Origin: Fasciolopsis buskii
Lineage: Eukaryota; Platyhelminthes; Trematoda; Plagiorchiida; Fasciolidae
Direction of reading: 5' to 3'
DNA: 64,000 nucleotides
Assembly (NCBI GenBank): GCA_008360955.1
Contig: LUCM01004654.1
Coordinates: 121,280-185,279 of the forward strand
Shown in pieces: positions 57,700 through 64,000 of this stretch. The notes beneath the pieces are model-generated. The model had not been told where the DNA came from and made no database searches. It worked only from the letters and a program-made list of their open reading frames with translations. Numbering within the stretch: position 1 is the stretch's first letter; each line of letters opens with the position of its first letter. Position numbers and translations under genes: made by a program.

Positions 57700-59693
57700 A
57701 AAAAAGTTGGTTATAATTTGTCATTCGATTGATGACTTTACGTCCGAAGTTAATGATTTGAATAAAACCTTTCAATAAAGGATGAAACTTGAATTCACTC
57801 TCGAAAATTGCGAGGATGTGATAACAGTAAGGCGTTATATAGAACAGATACATGTATTTGCTGTGTGTATATTATAGAGAAAGGGAGAGATAGAAACATT
57901 GTCATAATACAGACGGTTTCATATTCTCAAGATCGCGACAAATGTTGAAACGACGCGAATTTGGGTGAACAACACTTCTGAACATGATATGTGCTCAAAT
58001 CTGATCGAATCTCATGCTGACTACCAATCCGATTGGTGCTTGGACCCGTATACAAAAAAAAAACGGGAACCAATTGACAAGTAAACACTTTGCCCGAGAG
58101 ACTATGCCTAAAGTTCAACGAAACGGAATTCTACAAAATCCAATGTTGCCAGTTTATCGTTTTACTTATTACATACTTGTCCGAGGATCGATCACGTACG
58201 AAAGTGACCCAGAAACGAATTGGTTTAACGTTTGCGTGGACCGCATCAAAGTGTACTGTCATTTCATTTAGTGAACCAAAAGTGAATAGCTTTCCCCAGC
58301 AGAAAAAAAACAATCGTTCACTTGGATTATCCCATTTATATACCGATTCTTAATTTGTTCACATGGACAATAAAAAAACGGGGATTTTAATTTTTAATAA
58401 TTTATTCTCGGATCGTATTCCAAACCCTGGGAGAACTTATTCATTCGTGAATCGAAAATAGTCGACCTGAATATGGGATAAAAACATACAAACCATGTGG
58501 TCGTGCAACGATTAGATATCTCCGGATACCACAGAAACAGATGTTACCATGGAAATGATAGAAAATCATTTGGTGGATGAAATTTCCGGTTAACTTTGAT
58601 CCATACGGCACACTGATGATAGCTCGCTTTTTTCAAATACGACTTTTTTGTAATATTCTCAATTTTCGACATCCGATTTTTTTCTGTACCATGGAAAATC
58701 GGACCAGTAACAATCTACCCGTGTTCGATACCCGAACTGTGACACTTGCGGATATGTTGGATGCAAAATCAAGTATAGACTGTCACTAATTTCCTCCGAC
58801 CACCTGCATACACGGATTTGGGCAACACCTCCTATCTGGGACTCGGATTATCTGCACTGGAGACTGAACGATAGACAACAAAAATTTCACCCAGAAAGCA
58901 TTTTTAGTTACTAACTATCACCAAAAATGGTATCGTAAGTTATAGTAAATTTATTTGCTGACAGTGGAACAAGAGAACATTCATTTCTACGTGCTTTTGA
59001 TAGAGGCCTATCCTTCTTAAACACACTCGTCACATGTTTGTTTCAATCTTATCGTGTATTTTGTAAACGCTTCGGAATTGCTGTCTCATTTTCACTTTAA
59101 CAATCACATTGCTCTCAAAACATCACATCTTTTGTACCTACTCAATTACATTTGGGGAGGCGTCACATGTAGGACAAGAAGACATGTGATTCAAAGACTT
59201 GTGCAACTGTTCCTCAGATGATTTTTCCCCTTTTATGCGGGAACAGTTAGACAGGTCAACCTAGAACAAATGCCCAAAAAATATTTTCTCTTTTCCCTAG
59301 TCCGAATAATTTGAATAAAGGTCACAAGTAAATATTCAACTGTTTTTTTGTATATAATATGCCTTATAAAGACTGACTTGTTCCACGTGGCCAGTCGAGA
59401 AGAGTAAAAATAAATATCTTGTAAAATCTGTTTTATTTCCGCTCCTCCTTCCAACCGAGTTTTACGGACGAAAGCGATTCATTCCAGCCGGACCGACATA
59501 CGGTCAAGGACTCCAAGAACATTTCCATTTAAACGCCTACTACAAGACTCATTGAGATGTCTCGATTCGAATGGCTTCGCTCAGCTCGTGAAATCGTAAC
59601 GAGACAACCGAGCCAGTCAATGGTCAAAATAACTGGTAGACGATGTGACGGTTAGCCAAATTTATCTCTGTCATATCTACTTTAAATTCTCGA

Positions 59694-59909
59694 GTGTGCC
59701 GAACGCCGACTGGAATGACAGCCAGAGGGAGAATGGAAGTCTGTCGTTCGACTGAGTCTATTTCATTGCAACCGTTTGCAGTACCAGCTCCGAACCCAGC
59801 TCGACAAGCAGGCCAGATCGATGAGGAATCTTACGAGGAAGGGTTTGTTATATGTGAACTTGCAAGTTACTTGATACAGTCTGGTATAGGGTCTTGTTGT
59901 CATGGTTAA
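59694..59909 (+). CDS. Unrecognised open frame, 71 codons
   Basis: Contains AVPAPNPARQAGQIDEESYE and GFVICELASYLIQSGIG. Could be an exon; nothing specific is recognised. Confidence 0.15.
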   Translation: MCRTPTGMTARGRMEVCRSTESISLQPFAVPAPNPARQAGQIDEESYEEGFVICELASYLIQSGIGSCCHG

Positions 59910-60055
59910 ATAAGCACCCAATGAGAATCGTGGCGACAGGCAATCTTGAAGATAAAACGCTACACGAGGGTCTTTGGAAGGGATGTATTCATCGAATAAG
60001 GATATTTCTTACTTCCTAGATAAACTTTTGCCTAGCTTGGGTCGGAGCCAATCTG

Positions 60056-60244
60056 GTGTCTAGTGCGAATTCACACCCATTTGTTATTGCGCCTGATCGA
60101 ATTCTGTACACTAATTTCAACTACAAATATTACAATGCCCTACCGGCTGAAACGCGTGACAGTCAATATGAAAGCGTACTGTCTTCTAACCCAATATGCG
60201 TAGACAAATCAAAAACGTCGAACTTTTGTAGTTTGCATATCTGA
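60056..60244 (+). CDS. Short open frame sharing a peptide with 57.1 kb
   Basis: Reads NSHPFVIAPDRILYTNFNYK. Compared with the 57.1-kb frame, PF, DRILYT and flanking positions agree in register, with synonymous changes (GAC/GAT, TTG/CTG). This hints at a duplicated exon or a repeated domain. No family is recognised. Confidence 0.2.
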   Translation: MSSANSHPFVIAPDRILYTNFNYKYYNALPAETRDSQYESVLSSNPICVDKSKTSNFCSLHI

Positions 60245-61344
60245 AAGAGTAAAAATTTGTAAGAGGATCAAACCCCAGAGTTTTCATTAGTCTTGATTGT
60301 GATACAGAACGAGTGGTTGAATCGAATTCTACTCAAAAGCAAACTAGTCAAAATGGCATTCAGACTTTCGTACAGTATTAGTAAACAATGGTAACCTTGG
60401 ATAGATTAGGAAAAATGAACAAACCGTTGATGAAAACTGGAATTTCTGGCTAGATGAGAAAATGCCTAGGAGCTCGTTGTGGAGATTTTATACATGCTGG
60501 GTGCTGTATTCGGAAACTTATGACACTAATCAGTTGATTCGCTTACTGCCGGAGCAAATCGACGTCCGGCTTCGATCAGTAGTGAATAAGCCTCAGTGTA
60601 TTAGAATGTTCGTGATAGCTATCATTTGGGCTTAGTAGTAAAAATATCAGATCAATAATCTTTAGTAATTACGAAAGCTGTGACAGAATTGGATGTTTTG
60701 GGATCCAAGTTCATCCCGGATGTAACAAATTCTGTGATCAAAGAGAACCAAACAAATTTCAAACGTCGTTGAAATGACTCTTGTACCAGGTGTATCATCA
60801 TCCCACATCATCCATATCGCGTTTGTAACGGATCGGGTTTCCAGTTTCTTCTGACCGGTTGTGATAATTCAAGGTGACTGGGAAATGCATTTAGATTCTC
60901 CCATCCGGAACGAGAAACGAATAAGGAAATGAACTAGCAGATATGTGGCATGGCTGTTACAATCCTAATTAAATCCCTCAATTCAACAGGGGCCTGAACG
61001 CCGTTTGTTGAACCATTGCAGATTCCACGTTTCACAAACACGTTAAGCACGAACTCTGGACTAACCGCATGGGCTCTCAACATTTCGTTCAGTTATCGCC
61101 ATTGTATGACAAAGCTTATTTTAATTTTAAAGACTGTGCACAATCATGGATCCTGTTTCCCTCCGCAGTGCGATCGATACCAATAATTGAAGTCTTATAA
61201 CTAAGCAGATTGATTTAATTTATTGACGGTTTTTCTACGTCATTGTTGAGAATTCCAATAAAAGAAAGAACGGTCACAGATCAAACAATTTGGGTGTCAT
61301 TCCAAGTGTCCAAATGATGCAACTACGAAACGACCACGAGATCG

Positions 61345-61425
61345 GAATCTTTCGAACCCACACAGCGAATTAGCCCATACATTTGGCTTGCCTTTGGTCG
61401 ATCGGCTAAGCTACGAGGATACACC
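61345..61425 (-). mobile_element. tRNA-like sequence
   Basis: On minus, TAGCTTAGCCGAT (plus 61401-61413) is a good A box and GGGTTCGAAAGATTCC (plus 61346-61361) a B box with an insertion of about four bases. The spacing is right for a tRNA head, and arms CCTCG/CGAGATCGG-like ends pair only partly. Likely a SINE head or tRNA pseudogene. Confidence 0.4.
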
Positions 61426-62931
61426 ACACCGAAATGTCACCTACATAGTTGAAAATATGTCCTAAAGTCTGAATCGGAGATAGCCTAAATTCCCGGTTGC
61501 AAGCGACTCTCGGCAAATTTACGTGAGAGTAACTGCCGTTGTAAAAAACAAAACAGTTACCCGTCAATGGTACGAGCTACCTGTTCGGTTTATTTGATAA
61601 AATACCGACCGATACCTATCAGGCATGCTAACAATGATGACCCCCAGTACATCGTGAACCAACGATCAGTTGCCCTCTTCTACTGTGTTCGAAATGTGAC
61701 GCTCATGTAAACATATACATTTATGAGTATATATATATATACATATAGTGTCACTTAGGGAAATTTTGGAAAAACTTCAGAACACGTTCATTCCTGCTCG
61801 TGACCTGTTTTTGTACGCACTTGCAGCGTTCCATTTTCGGAACTAAAACATGTTTCAGAAAGTTCCAGCAACAAACATCCAGATATGCCGATTCATCGAG
61901 TACCTTTCTGTCGAGAACAAGTGACAACAAGCAAACACACTTGAAAGTGAAACAAAGAACGGACACACGATTAGATTATCCATCGACTGGCAATGCAAGC
62001 ACGAGAGTTTTCTCGTGCAATTCGGGCAATACTGGACCAGTTGAGTAAATCTTGTTAGCACATGTACTAAAATCAATAAATTTACTTTCAAATATCTATC
62101 TTTCGACCTGATGATGAGGTTTTTCTTTTGGTTCCAGTTAGCATAGACTAGCATAAGTTTGACCAGTTCGATAGGATTTTTCGAGTTACCTTGACTTGGA
62201 AGATTAGAATTAAACAGGAATGCCCAATAGGTAGTGTGTGTTAGATCAAACTTCAATTGACTGGACAAGATACGGCCTAGCTATGTGATTAAATACAAGT
62301 ATACATGTCAGTCAATGATGTGTATTGTGTGAAGTAAATGTAATAGGCAAATGCCTATGCATACTGTTGCCGTCAGGTTTATCCCACTCATCTAATAGGA
62401 CGGACATTGTTTCTACAATCAGCCTACAAAATGGTTGATTTGGATCCCGGATTATGATAGTACTTTGCGATGCCTACGTTCGGTCGAATTCTCCAATTTA
62501 TTTTCGCTACTGTTAGATTAATGATTCATTTGTTTTTGTCTGCACATCCGAGGTTCGATATCGGGAGCGAAGATGGAAACGGTTTGAGAGCTGCCTAAGG
62601 AACAAACAGTCTTCGCATGAAAGGAAAAAATTGTGAATTTTCTTTATTTCCGTTCTCCTCAGTTGATTATCTGGTGTTGACAAAAACAAACGGATTCTCT
62701 TAACAAAACGCTTGTTTCTCATACTACTTAAAAATTCTGCTCAAGCAGTTATAATAATTTAAGAAGATTGATTATCTGAAGTGGATTTGATTTAGTAAGT
62801 GAATCAGGTAGACTAGCCTTGACCGAGTGGTCAAGTGATCCGATAAGATAGTGAACACACCGGACAAGTTTTGGCAGCTTTCTTTTGTTTAAAAGTACCC
62901 TGCCAATGTTGTTTCGATGTGATCGATAGAA

Positions 62932-63243
62932 ATGGAGAACATGCAAACTGTCCGTTCATTGTTGCCAATGCTGATATCCATGCACGGCATTTGTGATCTA
63001 GTAGCTTTCCACGTCTCATACAAGGACGTCTTCTCATTTGGGTTGATTTATTTTGTCTTTTTGTCAAATATTGTGTTCATGCCTGATTTCCCGTTGATGA
63101 TGAGGCTCGCATGGCATATGCGAGCTCGTCAACTTCCGATTTTTTCAACCAGTTTATCCATGCAATTTTGGATAACTGGAGTTCCCGAAGCCATAACAAC
63201 GAAGACTTATTTGTTAAAGACAGAAAAACATTTGGCCGACTAG
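62932..63243 (+). CDS. Unrecognised open frame with hydrophobic segment, 103 codons
   Basis: Contains VFSFGLIYFVFLSNIVFMP, a plausible transmembrane helix, followed by LMMRLAWHMRARQLP. No family recognised; a chance frame is possible. Confidence 0.2.
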   Translation: MENMQTVRSLLPMLISMHGICDLVAFHVSYKDVFSFGLIYFVFLSNIVFMPDFPLMMRLAWHMRARQLPIFSTSLSMQFWITGVPEAITTKTYLLKTEKHLAD

Positions 63244-64000
63244 TAAATTACGAAACAGTCGTGCAATGTAGCATATAAAATGGTGGAGACCGAGAAGAAA
63301 ATTGGAGAAAATCGAATCGAAGTTATGAAGAAGACGGAGATTATGCACGCTTCCGGGTTCAACTCGATTTCATTCTTAAAACCAATGGTCAGATATTAAC
63401 GTATTCTAGCTTCGATTGCGAAATCACAAGGCGACTAACTCAAGAAAGGGAACGACAGCGACCAGTAGTGCCTGGTTACAAAACAATACATTGAACAAAA
63501 ATACAAAAAAAATAAAGACCTCGTATGCAAGAGTGGCACTGACTGCAGCACTAAGCCAAATCACCTATTGTCTGCAACAATCGCTTCGAAGTATCTCGTG
63601 TAACCTAGCCTAGAAGTCTAAGTGTACCAGCTCAGTGGTTAAAATTCTCGTACTCTTTAACCATGTCATCGGATATCATTCTCGACCCATCTTTCATTCA
63701 TTTCCTACCTCGCAGAACAGAGTGCAACGAGGCAGTCGTCTCGTGAGCTTGCACAAAACATATTCCAACCATGCTAGTCTATTCAGATCCATTGCTTGCT
63801 CTAAAGAATGAAGCCTAGAACCCTACTACCTTACGTCTAACCTCTGAGTTACTCATAAAATTGTCCTACCATATTTTTGCCAATGCCATGACGTCAGCGA
63901 TATCCAAATACCGAAAGTCTGCTCACATCTTTTGCTACCAACGATCATGTTTCGGAGCCGCATGGCACGACCTCACAACTGTCGTCGAAAAGTTACCGCT

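Larger units (their letters stand above)
60250..64000. other. Mostly unassigned sequence
   Basis: Apart from the tRNA-like stretch and hydrophobic frame listed separately nothing could be assigned. There is a TA-rich tract at 61722-61746. A fragment GACCGAGTGGTCAAG near 62821 resembles a serine/leucine tRNA A box without a B box, and CCAGCTCAGTGGTTAAAATTC at 63627 and TAGCTCAGTGATTAAAAC at 22603 look like lone tRNA D-arms. Confidence 0.4.

Noticed and set aside
62810..62850. Serine or leucine tRNA suggested by GACCGAGTGGTCAAG
   Set aside because: Only the D-arm is present; no anticodon arm or B box follows.
1..64000. CRISPR array, bacterial operon, prophage or plasmid features
   Set aside because: No regularly spaced direct repeats and no dense coding; the window is clearly eukaryotic.

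Overview
The window looks like non-coding, repeat-rich DNA from an animal with a large genome. The mix of elements (tRNA-derived SINEs, a CR1/RTE-type LINE, several Penelope-like elements with GIY-YIG endonucleases, and a BEL/Pao retroelement) fits a parasitic flatworm, most likely a trematode. That taxonomic call is inference from the repertoire; no host gene identifies the species. There is no bacterial-style operon, no dense coding and no CRISPR array. Nearly all open frames are short and unrecognised.

Layout. 0-1 kb: two SINE copies on +. 4.4-6.25 kb: a decayed LINE on the minus strand (endonuclease, linker, reverse transcriptase). 7.4-10.55 kb: a decayed BEL/Pao element on minus (gag, zinc knuckles, protease, reverse transcriptase, RNase H). 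12-22 kb: scattered SINE copies. 24.1-24.3 kb: a repeat-like block with a strong RNA hairpin. 25.4-25.6 kb: a small foldback made from a Penelope terminal repeat. 30.8-32.1 kb: a ~570-bp foldback carrying two hammerhead ribozyme motifs, abutting the 3' end of a Penelope copy on minus. 35.3 and 38.9-39.5 kb: further Penelope terminal repeats, the second joined to a GIY-YIG reading frame. 37 kb: a third Penelope type on +. 44.7-44.9 kb: a near-perfect 213-bp SINE palindrome. 45.7 and 48.4-48.7 kb: an inverted duplication of a cysteine-bearing, exon-like sequence. 46.2 kb: the best SINE copy. 51.7-52.1 kb: a LINE reverse transcriptase fragment on +. 52.8-54.1 kb: the longest Penelope copy, on +. 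55.9 kb: a SINE that has lost its B box. The rest is unassigned sequence with microsatellites.

The most interesting signal is at 31261-31322 on +. It is a hammerhead self-cleaving ribozyme with every core base in place, inside a 250-bp unit that is repeated in inverted orientation and flanked by TA microsatellites. A second unit holds the partner ribozyme on the other strand with one stem II mismatch. Penelope terminal repeats elsewhere in the window (25.5, 35.3, 39.0, 31.45, 54.08 kb) share a degenerate version of the same 3' half (GAAACGTY preceded by a hairpin). Three elements here (31 kb ribozyme unit, 25.5 kb Penelope end, 44.8 kb SINE) are arranged as head-to-head inverted pairs whose 3' ends point outward, which suggests a shared snap-back origin.

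No complete host gene can be supported. A few exon-like frames are listed at low confidence.
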